Source: Rugosimonospora acidiphila (lineage in GTDB: Bacteria; Actinomycetota; Actinomycetes; Mycobacteriales; Micromonosporaceae). Taken from it: a DNA stretch of 64,000 bases. The stretch spans positions 62,001 through 126,000 of the forward strand of contig NZ_BAABJQ010000021.1 in NCBI RefSeq assembly GCF_039543385.1. The letters are read 5' to 3'. Of the stretch, positions 8,315-16,695 are shown one piece after another. Position 1 is the first letter of the stretch. Each line of letters begins with the position of its first letter. Below the pieces are notes generated by a model. That model was not told where the DNA came from. It saw nothing but the letters and a program-made list of their open reading frames with translations, and searched no databases. The position numbers and the translations under genes were made by a program.

Positions 8315-10777
8315 ATGGAACTGAGTCGCCGGCAACTCATGGCGATCAGTGGCGGCACCGTAGTGGCCGCGACCGGGCTGACCGCCACGCCCGCGTTCGC
8401 CTCGGCCGCCGATGCCGACGGGGCCAAGAAGCCGGACGGTCCCGGTCGGCAGGCGCCGAAGGGCGTGTGGCTGGCCGGGGACACCCACGTGCACGACGAC
8501 CACTCCTCGGACGGCAGCCTGCCCCGGCAGGAGTCCGGCCAGACCCTGCCGGGCAACCTTCCGGTCGCCGACCAGATCGGCCAGGGCGAGCGGACCGACC
8601 TCGACTTCATGCCGCTGACCGACCACCGGACCTACGACCAGCAGTGGGACCCCGGTTGGCAGTCCTCGAAGCTGCTGCTGATCCCGGGCGAGGAGGCCAA
8701 CGGCTCGCCGCACGCGATCGTCCTCGGCGCGGTGGACACCATTGTGGATGGGGCCAACCCGGCCGGTTCCGCGGCCTTCCGGCACGTGCAGCAGTCGGTG
8801 TGGGACGCGCACGCCCAGAACGCGATCTGGTCGGTGGCCCACCCGGACGACGGCGAGTACACGCCCGAGGACGGCCCGAACGACAACGCGAGCGTGCAGG
8901 GCATGAACACGGTGGAGGTGTACAACGTCGCCTCCGACCCGGACGCTGAAATCGACTACGCGGAGAACCGGTGGAACCGTGGGTTCCGGTTCGGTGTGAC
9001 CGCGGCCAGCGACTGCCACTTCCGCGAGCTGTGGGGCATCGCCGGCCCCGGCCAGCCGACCACCTACGTCTTCGCCGCGCAGCGTTCGGTGCGCGGCATC
9101 CTCGACGGGCTGCGGGCCGGCCGCACGACGGTGTCCGTCAGCCGCACCGGGCCGTTCGTGACGCTGGAGGCCGACGTCGACGGCGACGGCGTGTTCGAGG
9201 CGATGGGCGGCGACGAGGTCATCGTCAACGACGACCGCCTGCCGCACCGGGCGAGCCTGCGGGTGCGCATCCAGTCGGGGGCCGGCACCACGGTCCGGGT
9301 GTACGCCTCGCCCGGGCGCTCGGCCGGGCCGGTCGCCACCGTCACCCCCTCCGCGGCGGACGAGACGCACCTCGTGCCGATCCGGCTGACCGGCGCGCAG
9401 ACCTGGTACCGCGTCGAGGTCCGCGCCCCGGGTGCGGCCTCCGGCGCCGAAGCCGACCCGACCCTGCCCGACCAGCTACGGGCCGCCACCTCACCGGTGT
9501 TCATCTCGGTGAAGCGGCCGGCCGACCCGCGGCCCGAGCTCCCGCTGCCGGCACCGGCGCGGGGCGATGACCGGGCGAGCGTCGCGCTGGGCGAGGACGG
9601 CGGCTTCGCGGGCTTCGCCGATGTGGCCGTGCGGGACGGTGTCGCCCACGTGGTGGCCGAGGTACACGACGGCTCGTCGACCACGGTGGTGTACCGGCAG
9701 GTGCCGCCGCACGGCCAGCCGGCCAAGCCGGTGACGCTGTCCGGCGACTCCGCGACCGCGCGCTCGCCCCGCGTGGCGGTCTCGGGCCGGGACGTGTGGG
9801 TGGTGTGGGCGGACGAGCGCGGCCAGGAGCAGCCGCACAGGTCGTCCATCTACCTGCGGCACAGCCGCAACGGCGGGCACTCGTTCGACCCCGAGACCCG
9901 GCTGACCCACGGCACCGGCCGGGCGATCCACCCGGCCATCGCGCTGCTTGACGCCGAGCACCCGGTGGTCGCCTGGGCGGACAACACCGGCGGCGCGTTC
10001 GACGTCTACGCGCAGGTCGTCGGCCTCGACCGCGACCCGGCCAACCTGTCGGCCACCGGCAAGACCACCAGCCCCGGCGACGGTACCGACGCCCGGTCAG
10101 CGCGCTTCCCCGCCTCGCTGTTCCCGTCGGTCGCGGTGGGGCGCGACGGGCGGGTGCTCGTCGCCTGGCAGGACGACCGGTTCGACCCGGATCCATTGTG
10201 GACCGGCCACACCCCGGCGCCCGGCCAGGCACCTAGCGGCACCGACCCCGACAACTGGCAGATCCTGGCCAGCACCCGCCCGGAGCGCGGGCAGGGCTGG
10301 GGCGCGCCGGTTCAGGTCAGCGCGGTGACCACCATGGCCGACCGTCACCCGTCCGTGCTGGCCGACGCCGAGGGCGCCTTCGTGGCGGTCTGGGAAAGCA
10401 GCGCCCTGCAGAGTTCCGGCGCCAATATCGGTTTGCGGTACGGCCGGTCGACCGACGGTGGGAAGACCTGGTCGCCGTTCCAGACCGTGGCGCCGGACCC
10501 GGACGCGATGAGCCAGCGTCCCCGGCTGTCCCTGGATCCGGACCGGTCGGTGCGGGTGGTCTGGTATGACACCCGGGCGGCCGACTGGCGGTGGAAGGTG
10601 TTCACCGCCCGGCTGGACGTCCACAAGGGATGGACCGCGCCGACCCAGCTCAGCATCGCCGGCAACGGGACCTGGCCGGCCGCCGATCAGGGCGTCGTCG
10701 TGTTCACCAGCGACCGGCAGGCGCGGCGCACGCAGCGGGACTGGACCCAGCAGATCTACCTGCTGCAGGCGCATTGA
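8315..10777 (+). CDS. Secreted PHP-domain metallohydrolase fused to a sialidase-like (BNR) propeller
   Basis: About 820 residues from ATG 8315; ATG 8300 is an alternative. The N-terminus ELSRRQLMAISGGTVVAATGL is a twin-arginine signal. Residues about 50-310 form a CehA/McbA-like PHP domain: GDTHVHDDHSSDG, LDFMPLTDHRTYD, LLLIPGEEANGSPHAIVLG, WSVAHPDDGEYT and VTAASDCHF supply the metal-binding His/Asp/Glu residues. A beta-sandwich linker leads to a C-terminal propeller with repeated Asp-box-like segments (SRNGGHSFDPETR, STDGGKTWSPFQ), typical of sialidases. Tat export suggests it folds with its metals before secretion. It probably acts on phosphoester or carbohydrate substrates outside the cell; the fusion is unusual. 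Confidence 0.75.
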   Translation: MELSRRQLMAISGGTVVAATGLTATPAFASAADADGAKKPDGPGRQAPKGVWLAGDTHVHDDHSSDGSLPRQESGQTLPGNLPVADQIGQGERTDLDFMPLTDHRTYDQQWDPGWQSSKLLLIPGEEANGSPHAIVLGAVDTIVDGANPAGSAAFRHVQQSVWDAHAQNAIWSVAHPDDGEYTPEDGPNDNASVQGMNTVEVYNVASDPDAEIDYAENRWNRGFRFGVTAASDCHFRELWGIAGPGQPTTYVFAAQRSVRGILDGLRAGRTTVSVSRTGPFVTLEADVDGDGVFEAMGGDEVIVNDDRLPHRASLRVRIQSGAGTTVRVYASPGRSAGPVATVTPSAADETHLVPIRLTGAQTWYRVEVRAPGAASGAEADPTLPDQLRAATSPVFISVKRPADPRPELPLPAPARGDDRASVALGEDGGFAGFADVAVRDGVAHVVAEVHDGSSTTVVYRQVPPHGQPAKPVTLSGDSATARSPRVAVSGRDVWVVWADERGQEQPHRSSIYLRHSRNGGHSFDPETRLTHGTGRAIHPAIALLDAEHPVVAWADNTGGAFDVYAQVVGLDRDPANLSATGKTTSPGDGTDARSARFPASLFPSVAVGRDGRVLVAWQDDRFDPDPLWTGHTPAPGQAPSGTDPDNWQILASTRPERGQGWGAPVQVSAVTTMADRHPSVLADAEGAFVAVWESSALQSSGANIGLRYGRSTDGGKTWSPFQTVAPDPDAMSQRPRLSLDPDRSVRVVWYDTRAADWRWKVFTARLDVHKGWTAPTQLSIAGNGTWPAADQGVVVFTSDRQARRTQRDWTQQIYLLQAH

Positions 10778-10800
10778 TCCGCGAGCACGTCGGCGACCGT

Positions 10801-10837
10801 GGCCGGCCCGGCCCGAACCCACCGGGCCGGGCCGGCC
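10801..10837 (+). terminator. Intrinsic terminator-like hairpin after the PHP/BNR gene
   Basis: A perfect 14-bp stem GGCCGGCCCGGCCC with a 9-nt loop lies 24 bp after the TGA at 10777. There is no T-tract, as is common in actinobacteria. Confidence 0.7.
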
Positions 10838-11024
10838 GCGGCATCGCCGGAGGCGCCTCATCCCCGGGCCCCGGCCCGGAGCCTGGGACGGCGGGGCGGT
10901 GGGCGGGGGTCAGACGGTCACCCGAACGGCATGGGCAACCCGCCGGTTGGCGGCGGTCGGTGGCCAGCCGGGCACCGTCTTGTAGGCTGCTGGTTCCGGG
11001 CCGCGACGAGGAGGCGTTGGTGTA

Positions 11025-11981
11025 ATGGTCATACCCTTCGCGCTGCCGCCGTGCGAGCCCGGTGGACCCGACCCGGCGGGGGTGGTGGCCTCGATCGGCG
11101 AATGGGTGACGTCGCCGGAGCTGGCCGAACTGGTCGTGCACTTCGGTGGCGAGGTGCCGGACGGCCCGATCGGGTCGGTGCTGGCGCGGCTGGCGGAGTT
11201 TTCACGGGTGTGGGACTTTCGCGGCGGGGTGAAGGAACGGTTCGACACCGAACGCGTCGACTACGAGGGCGACGTGGACGCCCGGCTGCGTCTGCTGATC
11301 TCCGTGCTCGGGCTCGGCGGGTCCGACCGCCCCGTTCGCGAGAGCTACGACCACATCATCGTGCTCGGCGGCGGCATCCGGGTGACCCTCGGCCGCACCG
11401 ACTACACGGCCCGGCTGCTCGCGAAGGGCCTGCGCGCGCGAACCCTGGCCGGGCTGGCCAGCCTGCGCTGGCGACACGACCGGGAGCACCGGGAGAGCGT
11501 GCGGCTGGGCCTGGGCCCGATCGAGACCGAGGCCGACATGATGTCGGTGGGCCTGTGCCGGGCCATGGACCTCGCGCGACCGACCTCCGAGCGTGGGGGG
11601 GACGGCTGGTGGCATCGCGTCTGGGCCGATCCGCGCCCGGGCGTGGCGGAGGTCCACGTGCTGGCCGCCCCGTCGACCCGGCCACCGCAGCGGGCGAACA
11701 CCGCCGACACCCTCATCGGCTGGGCCGAGTACGTGAGCGCCCCGACCGCGGCCGACCGCGTGCTGCTGGTCACCAACGACCCGTACGTGCGGTACCAGCA
11801 CTGTGACGCGATCCGCCTGCTCGGCATGCGCTACGGCTGCGGCATCGAGACGGTCGGCTTCGACGACCTCGCGACGCGGGAGTGGGGCCGGCCACTGAGC
11901 ACCACCGAACTGCTCCAGGAGGTGCGCTCCTCGCTGCTGGCCGCGCGCAACCTCCACGACGCCCTCGTCCCACCCCGGTAA
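11025..11981 (+). CDS. DUF218/YdcF-like protein of unknown function
   Basis: 318 residues. ACGAGGAGG lies upstream of the ATG. The central DHIIVLGGGIRVTLGRTDYTARLL and C-terminal DRVLLVTNDPYVRYQHCDAIRLLGMRYGCGIETVGFD resemble the Rossmann-like DUF218 (YdcF/ElyC) fold, in which the first segment binds a ligand and the second gives the VTN..H block. Unlike SanA/ElyC it has no membrane helix, so it is probably cytosolic. Monocistronic; its stop lies 10 bp from the stop of the convergent NmrA-like gene. No function is assigned. Confidence 0.65.
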   Translation: MVIPFALPPCEPGGPDPAGVVASIGEWVTSPELAELVVHFGGEVPDGPIGSVLARLAEFSRVWDFRGGVKERFDTERVDYEGDVDARLRLLISVLGLGGSDRPVRESYDHIIVLGGGIRVTLGRTDYTARLLAKGLRARTLAGLASLRWRHDREHRESVRLGLGPIETEADMMSVGLCRAMDLARPTSERGGDGWWHRVWADPRPGVAEVHVLAAPSTRPPQRANTADTLIGWAEYVSAPTAADRVLLVTNDPYVRYQHCDAIRLLGMRYGCGIETVGFDDLATREWGRPLSTTELLQEVRSSLLAARNLHDALVPPR

Positions 11982-11991
11982 CGCGCGCGGG

Positions 11992-12831
11992 CTACCGGAA
12001 GTCCTCCGCGTGGTCGCGCGCCCACTGGGCGAAGTCGTACCCCGGGCGGCCGGTGATCTCCTCGACCACCGTGGAGACCTCGGCCGGTGCCCGGGTGCCG
12101 GCCTCCCACAGGCCCAGGGTGGCATCGACGGCGGCCGGCGGCACGATCCTGCCCAGCGAGGCACGCGCCTCGTCGGGGGAGACGACCTCGACCCTGACCT
12201 CCCGGCCGATGGCGTCCCCGAGGTGCTCGACCTGACGGCGCAGGGTGAGCGACTCCGGTCCGTGGACGGTGTACGCCCGCCGCGCGTGCCCCGGTCCGGT
12301 CAGCGCGGCCACGGCGAGCGCCGCGAGGTCCCGTTCGTGCACCGGGGCGGTCTGCGCGTCCGGGTACGGCAGCCGCACCGCGACCCGCGCCCGGATCGAA
12401 TCCCGCCACCACCACCCCACGTTGCTGGCGAACATTCCCCCGCGCAGGAAGGTCCAGGCCAGCCCGGAGCGCTCCAGGGCGACCTCGACGGCGCGGTGCT
12501 GCCGGGCGATCGGACTGTCCTGCGAACCGGGGTGCACGACCGCGCCGGACGACAGCAGCACCACGTGCCGCACCCCGGCGGACTCGGCCGCGGCGACGAA
12601 CCCCTCGATGCCCAGCGGCCTGGCGTAGATGAAGGCCGTCTCGGCGCCCCGAAGCGCGTCGGGCAGGGTCTCGGGGCGCTCCAGGTCCGCCGCCACGACG
12701 GGGGTACCGGCCGGCAGGCCCGCCGGATCGGGGAACCTGCTGGTCGCGCGCACCCGCACCCCGGCGGCGAGCAGCCCGGTCACGACGTGCCGCCCGACGC
12801 CGCCTCGGGCCCCGAACACCACGGCGACCAT
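11992..12831 (-). CDS. NmrA-like NAD(P)-binding protein
   Basis: 279 residues from ATG 12831, chosen over ATG 12846 because GAGGGAGG sits 5 nt before it. MVAVVFGARGGVGRHVVTGLLAAGVRVRATSRF is an atypical-SDR dinucleotide-binding start (GARGGVG). The later VVLLSSGAVVH, TFLRGGMFASNVGWWW and HERDLAALAVAALT match NmrA/HSCARG-type proteins, which sense or use NADPH and usually lack the SDR Tyr-Lys pair. It may be a redox sensor or quinone/azo-type reductase. It is divergent from the aldo/keto reductase across a 78-bp gap that holds a MerR-type operator, so both may answer to the same signal. Confidence 0.8.
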   Translation of the reverse strand: MVAVVFGARGGVGRHVVTGLLAAGVRVRATSRFPDPAGLPAGTPVVAADLERPETLPDALRGAETAFIYARPLGIEGFVAAAESAGVRHVVLLSSGAVVHPGSQDSPIARQHRAVEVALERSGLAWTFLRGGMFASNVGWWWRDSIRARVAVRLPYPDAQTAPVHERDLAALAVAALTGPGHARRAYTVHGPESLTLRRQVEHLGDAIGREVRVEVVSPDEARASLGRIVPPAAVDATLGLWEAGTRAPAEVSTVVEEITGRPGYDFAQWARDHAEDFR

Positions 12832-12871
12832 GCCGGCCTCCCTCATCCCGGTTGGGCCCCGATCCTATCGA

Positions 12872-12909
12872 TTGACTTCGAGCCCACTCGAATGCGTACC
12901 GTCGTCGGC
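12872..12909 (+). promoter_or_regulatory. MerR-type promoter/operator of the aldo/keto reductase gene
   Basis: A -35 TTGACT (12872-12877) is separated by 19 bp from a -10 TACCGT (12897-12902). The perfect inverted repeat TTCGAG-CCCA-CTCGAA (12877-12892) fills the spacer. The long spacer with a dyad inside it is the known design of promoters activated by MerR-family regulators. The predicted transcript starts at the ATG at 12910 (leaderless). No merR gene is in the window. Confidence 0.7.
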
Positions 12910-13911
12910 ATGAGGACCGTGGAACTGGGACGCACCGGCGAGCAGGTGAGCCAACTCGCCCTCGGCTGCATGCTGATGGGCACCTCGACCGACGAGGCGA
13001 CCTCGTACCGGATGCTGGACCACTACCTGGACGCCGGCGGCGCCTTCCTGGACACCGCCAACTGCTACGCCTGGTGGCCGAGCCCCGACGCGACCGGTGC
13101 GGAGAGCGAGACGCTGCTGGGGCGCTGGTTCGCCCAGGGCGGCGGCCGGCGAGACCGGGTGTTCCTGGCGACCAAGGTCGGCGGGATGGTCGAGGCTCCG
13201 GTCTTCGACGCGCACGGCCGGGCCGACTGGGGCCGGGTGCGGTACGAGGGGGCCGGCGCGCGGACCATCCGGCGGGGGATCGACGAGAGCCTGCGCCGGT
13301 TGGGCACCGACCACGTGGACCTGTACTACGTGCACGTGGACGACCGGGCCACCCCGCTGGAGGAGACCCTGCGGGCGCTCGCGGAGATAGTCGAGGCGGG
13401 CAAGGTCCGTTACCTCGGCTGGTCCAACGTGCGCACCTGGCGGCTGGAGCGGATCCGGCAGCTGTGCGAGCGGCACGGCTGGCCGGCGCCGGTCGCGGTG
13501 CAGCAGCAGCACTCGTACCTGCGCCGCCGGGCCGGGCTGGCGCATGGCTCCATTGTGGACGATGAGCAGCTCGACTATCTGCGGGCGAATCCGGAGCTGA
13601 CGCTCGTGGCATACTCGCCCATCCTCAAGGGCATCTACGACGATCCGGCCAAGCGGGTGGGGCACTGGGCGATGGATCCGTACGTGGGTCCGGATGCCGA
13701 TGCTCGACTGGCGGCGGTCGCGCGGCTGGCCGGCGAGCTCGGCGTGACGGGCAACCAGCTGGTGCTCGCCTGGCTGCTGCACCAGCGGGAGCCCGGCGCG
13801 CTACCGCTCGTCGGCCCGCGCACCTTCGAGCAGTACCAGGCGGCGTTGCCCGCGCTGGACATCAAGCTCACCGAGGATCAGCTGGCCCGGCTGGACGCCG
13901 CCGGCGCCTGA
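12910..13911 (+). CDS. Aldo/keto reductase
   Basis: 333 residues starting MRTVELGRTGEQVSQLALGCMLMG. The AKR tetrad is visible: Asp and Tyr in FLDTANCYAWW, Lys in FLATKVGG and His in LYYVHVDD. SPILKGIY and the final GPRTFEQYQAAL fit NADPH binding. It should reduce a carbonyl compound with NADPH in the cytosol; the substrate is unknown. ATG 12910 lies 7 nt after the -10 box, so the mRNA is probably leaderless; the upstream ATG 12892 lies inside the operator and is less likely. Probably induced by electrophile or oxidative stress through a MerR regulator. Confidence 0.9.
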   Translation: MRTVELGRTGEQVSQLALGCMLMGTSTDEATSYRMLDHYLDAGGAFLDTANCYAWWPSPDATGAESETLLGRWFAQGGGRRDRVFLATKVGGMVEAPVFDAHGRADWGRVRYEGAGARTIRRGIDESLRRLGTDHVDLYYVHVDDRATPLEETLRALAEIVEAGKVRYLGWSNVRTWRLERIRQLCERHGWPAPVAVQQQHSYLRRRAGLAHGSIVDDEQLDYLRANPELTLVAYSPILKGIYDDPAKRVGHWAMDPYVGPDADARLAAVARLAGELGVTGNQLVLAWLLHQREPGALPLVGPRTFEQYQAALPALDIKLTEDQLARLDAAGA

Positions 13912-13974
13912 CGGCGCCACCGCCCCGTCCACCCCGTCCGGGCGTCTTCCGGGCCCCGGCCGCCCGTTTTCCCA

Positions 13975-14021
13975 GGCCGCGCCAGCCGGGCGTCCGTTTG
14001 TGTGGCCGCGCCAGCCGGGCG
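13975..14021. repeat. Direct repeat of an 18-mer after the aldo/keto reductase
   Basis: GGCCGCGCCAGCCGGGCG occurs at 13975-13992 and again at 14004-14021, with a 29-bp period. Similarity extends to the preceding CCCGTTT/CCGTTT. It lies in the 248-bp gap between two genes. Confidence 0.8.
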
Positions 14022-14159
14022 CTCGGGCGGCGGTCGCGTGGTCTTTCATGTGACCGCCGCGGGCCGAAAACGCGGTGAGCCGTGCGAGGTTTCGGCCGGA
14101 CACGATCGGGAATGCCGTCGGCGTCCCAGCCGTTTGGGCAGTCGATCATGGGGGTGGAC

Positions 14160-14579
14160 ATGGCCCTGGCGAACCCGGCACCTGACTATTTCAAGCCCGA
14201 GGACGGGATGTTCCTCGCGACCCTGCTGATCGTTCGTGACACGGCCCGGTCGCGGGAGTATTACGAGCGGGTGTTCGGGGCCACCTGTGTGCACGAGGAA
14301 AATCCCTTGATCATGAAGTTCCTGAACAGCTACATCATCATCAATGTCGAGGGCGGCCCCACGGATGACAAGCCCACGGTGCAGGCCAAGGCGCCGACCG
14401 ACTCGAACACGTTGAGCTGTGCGATGAACGTCCGGGTCACCGACATCAGGAAGCTCTACCAGGAGTGGAAGGCTCGCGGCGCGGACTTCCTCACCGAACC
14501 GAAGGACCACGGCACGGAGATCCGCTGCTACCTGCGCGACCCCGACGGGTACCTCGTGGAGATCGGCCAGGGGCTCTGA
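14160..14579 (+). CDS. VOC superfamily (glyoxalase/bleomycin-resistance fold) protein
   Basis: 139 residues from ATG 14160, supported by GGGGGTGG just upstream; ATG 14148 is an alternative. TLLIVRDTARSREYYERVFGATCVHEENPLIMKFLN is the first beta-alpha-beta module. CAMNVRVTDIRKLYQEWKARGADFLTEPKDHGTEIRCYLRDPDGYLVEIGQGL is the second, ending in the DPDGYLVEI block whose Glu usually binds metal. The family includes dioxygenases, glyoxalases and antibiotic-sequestering proteins; the substrate cannot be told. Cytosolic and monocistronic. Confidence 0.85.
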   Translation: MALANPAPDYFKPEDGMFLATLLIVRDTARSREYYERVFGATCVHEENPLIMKFLNSYIIINVEGGPTDDKPTVQAKAPTDSNTLSCAMNVRVTDIRKLYQEWKARGADFLTEPKDHGTEIRCYLRDPDGYLVEIGQGL

Positions 14580-14622
14580 CGGCCAGCGCACGGCGCGGGG
14601 TCGGCGTGGCGTGCCGCCCCGC

Positions 14623-15135
14623 TCAGTCCGCGCGGACCTGGCGGGCACGCTGGTAGTGGCGCCGGGCCTTCATCCGGTTGCCGCAGATCGCCATCGAGCA
14701 CCAGCGGGCGCTGTTCGCCTTGCTGTGGTCGATCAGGAACAGTCGGCACTCCGGGTTGGCGCACGGGCGCAGGCGACCGGGGCTTGACGCGCGCACCGCG
14801 TCCCAGGCGAGCACGGCCGCGGCCGCCGCCGACCGGCCCCGCGGAACCTCAAGGTCCCAGGTGAGGCCGTCGTCGATGAGCGACGGTCGGTAGCTCACCC
14901 CCTCGATGAAACGCGCGGCCGAGGCCGGGGCGCCGTCGCCTCGGACGATGTCCTGCAGAGCCGAGCGCGCGTCGAGCAGGGCGCGCCACTCGTCCTCGGT
15001 GGCCGGCTGGCCGTGGTCGGCGAGCCAGGCCCGTCCGGCGCGTACGTCGGCGAGGTCGTCGCGCGGCGCGCCGTCGATGACGGGCGTGGTGTTCAGCAGG
15101 TCGAGCAGCAGTGTCTCGTCAGTCTCGATGATCAC
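14623..15135 (-). CDS. ABATE/CGNR zinc-finger transcriptional regulator
   Basis: 170 residues from GTG 15135. The N-terminal LLLDLLNTTPVIDGAPRDDLADVRAGRAWL is the ABATE ligand-binding domain. The C-terminal RLRPCANPECRLFLIDHSKANSARWCSMAICGNRMKARRHYQRAR is a CGNR-type zinc finger with Cys at CANPEC and CSMAICGNR. Such proteins are stress-linked regulators in actinobacteria. It diverges from an SDR-like gene across 132 bp that holds four TAACC/GGTTA half-sites, one of them overlapping its own start, which suggests autoregulation and control of the neighbour. Confidence 0.85.
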   Translation of the reverse strand: MIIETDETLLLDLLNTTPVIDGAPRDDLADVRAGRAWLADHGQPATEDEWRALLDARSALQDIVRGDGAPASAARFIEGVSYRPSLIDDGLTWDLEVPRGRSAAAAAVLAWDAVRASSPGRLRPCANPECRLFLIDHSKANSARWCSMAICGNRMKARRHYQRARQVRAD

Positions 15136-15142
15136 GCGACCC

Positions 15143-15219
15143 TAACCTCCAAAAGAAGCTTGACGGGTTACATGGTGGCATGCTTGAGTCTAACCACCGA
15201 GCGGAGCCATGAAGGTTAG
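15143..15219. promoter_or_regulatory. Four TAACC/GGTTA half-sites between the CGNR regulator and the SDR gene
   Basis: TAACC at 15143 and 15191 and GGTTA at 15166 and 15214 are spread over 77 bp in alternating orientation, about 23-25 bp apart. CTAACC (15190) and GGTTAG (15214) form an inverted pair. The even spacing in a divergent intergenic region suggests operator half-sites for the adjacent CGNR regulator. Confidence 0.5.
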
Positions 15220-15267
15220 AAAATTGGTGGCCGGCTCATGATCGAACCGAAGGCGATGAGAACATCC

Positions 15268-15984
15268 ATGTCCACCTCTCTCGACGATCGCACCGTCCTG
15301 GTTGTCGGTCGCGCCACCGGCATCGCCCGCGCCGTCACGCTGGCCGTCCGGCGGGCCGGCGGCACCGTCGTCGTGGCAGGCCGCGACCCGGCGGCCCTCG
15401 CGGCGGCCTACGGCGGCCAGGATGTCCGGGCCGAACGGGTCGACGTCACCGACGAGTCCAGCATCACCGCGCTCGCCGAGCGGCTCGGTCGCCTCGACCA
15501 CGTGGTCTCGACCGCGTCGGCCCGGGCCCGTGGCGCCGTGGGCGACCTGAACCACGACACGGTGCTGATGTCCTTCAACGTCAAGGTTGTCGGGCCCATG
15601 CTCCTGGCCAAGCACTTCGCGCCACGCATGCCGGAGGGCGGCTCGTTCGTCTTCTTCTCCGGCTCGTCGGCCCGCAAGCCCACCGCAGGCATGCTGGCCG
15701 TCGGCGCGACCAACGCGGCCGTGGACGCGCTCACCCGGAGCCTCGCGGTCGAGCTGGCACCCATCCGGGTCAACGCCATCTCGCCCGGCACCATCGACAC
15801 CGGGGCCTATGACGGCCTCGGAGAGCAGCGCAAGGCGGAGCTGTTCGCCGCGCGCGAGGCCGGCAACCCGGTACGCCGCATCGGGCGCGGCGAGGACATC
15901 GCCGAGGCCGTCGTCTTCGCGCTGACCAACACCTTCATGACCGGCGTCTCACTGAGCGTCGACGGGGGCGAACCCCTGGTGTGA
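15268..15984 (+). CDS. Short-chain dehydrogenase/reductase-like protein lacking the Tyr-Lys pair
   Basis: 238 residues from ATG 15268; ATG 15238 is an alternative. Fold landmarks are clear: TVLVVGRATGIARAVTLAV in place of TGxxxGIG, VDVTDESS, NVKVVGPMLL, VFFSGSSARKP, VRVN-like IRVNAISPGTIDTG and a C-terminal TGVSLSVDGGEPLV. Where classical SDRs have YxxxK about 12 residues after the catalytic Ser, this protein has V145-GAT-N149, so the Tyr and Lys are both missing. It is therefore probably not a normal oxidoreductase, or uses another mechanism. Its neighbour, the divergent CGNR regulator, likely controls it. Confidence 0.8.
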   Translation: MSTSLDDRTVLVVGRATGIARAVTLAVRRAGGTVVVAGRDPAALAAAYGGQDVRAERVDVTDESSITALAERLGRLDHVVSTASARARGAVGDLNHDTVLMSFNVKVVGPMLLAKHFAPRMPEGGSFVFFSGSSARKPTAGMLAVGATNAAVDALTRSLAVELAPIRVNAISPGTIDTGAYDGLGEQRKAELFAAREAGNPVRRIGRGEDIAEAVVFALTNTFMTGVSLSVDGGEPLV

Positions 15985-16001
15985 CCCGGCGGGTGGAACT
16001 C

Positions 16002-16037
16002 GGGCTGACGGGATCGGTCGGGCTGGCGGGATCAGTC
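16002..16037. repeat. Two tandem 18-bp units spanning the DinB gene end
   Basis: GGGCTGACGGGATCGGTC (16002-16019) is followed directly by GGGCTGGCGGGATCAGTC (16020-16037), two differences. The second copy contains the stop codon (complement TCA, 16032-16034) of the convergent DinB gene. Confidence 0.85.
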
Positions 16038-16553
16038 GCCGGTCACGCCGTCGATCCGCTCCCGGATCAGGTCGGCGTGGCCGTTGTGCCGGGCGTACTC
16101 CTCGATCATGTGGAGGTACACCCAGCGGACGCTGATCTCCTTCTGGCTGCGCGGGTGGACGAACGTGTCGTCCAGCGAGCGGCCGGCCACCGCCGCGTCG
16201 CAGGCCGCCACCTCCGCCCGGAACGTGGCGAAGTCGGCCTCGGCGTCCGCGCCGGCCACGTCGTCGAAGTCGCCGTCGTCGTTGCCGGGGCCGATGTAGA
16301 TGCCGTCGACGTCCTCACCCGCGACTCTCCTGCGGAACCAGGAGCGCTCCACGTCGGCCATGTGCCGGACCAGGCCGAGCAGGGTGAGGTTGGACGGCTC
16401 GGTGCTGGCCCGCTTCAGCTGCTCGGCCGTCAGGCCCGCGCATTTGTGCAGCAACGTGTCGCGATGCCAGTCGAGCCAGCCCTGCACCATGGCCCGCTCG
16501 TCGGCGATGACGGGCTCGGGTCGGCGTTCGAGCTGCGGGGCGCTCCAGGTCAT
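16032..16553 (-). CDS. DinB-like (DUF664) four-helix protein
   Basis: 173 residues from ATG 16553. MVQGWLDWHRDTLLHKCAGLTAEQLKR, TLLGLVRHMADVERSWFRRRVAG and SVRWVYLHMIEEYARHNGHADLIRERIDG are the DUF664/DinB helices, with three His residues (RHMADVE, LHMIEE, RHNGHAD) positioned for metal binding. Members include mycothiol-dependent transferases, but most are uncharacterised. A second paralogue lies at 21361-21882. Convergent with the SDR gene. Confidence 0.85.
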   Translation of the reverse strand: MTWSAPQLERRPEPVIADERAMVQGWLDWHRDTLLHKCAGLTAEQLKRASTEPSNLTLLGLVRHMADVERSWFRRRVAGEDVDGIYIGPGNDDGDFDDVAGADAEADFATFRAEVAACDAAVAGRSLDDTFVHPRSQKEISVRWVYLHMIEEYARHNGHADLIRERIDGVTGD

Positions 16554-16683
16554 CTGCTCATGATTGCCGGCCGCGCCGACCCAGGCAACTGGGTTGATAA
16601 GCGAAATCCCGGTGGGATTCGCCCCAGCCGAGCGGCCTCCGATCATGATCTGAACGCATCGGGTGGCGACGGTGTCCGACCGC

Positions 16684-16695
16684 TAAGCTGCCCCG
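16684..16695 (+). promoter_or_regulatory. Predicted leaderless promoter (-10 TAAGCT) of the DUF4240 gene
   Basis: TAAGCT (16684-16689) lies 6 nt before the GTG at 16696. No ribosome-binding site is present. Confidence 0.55.
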
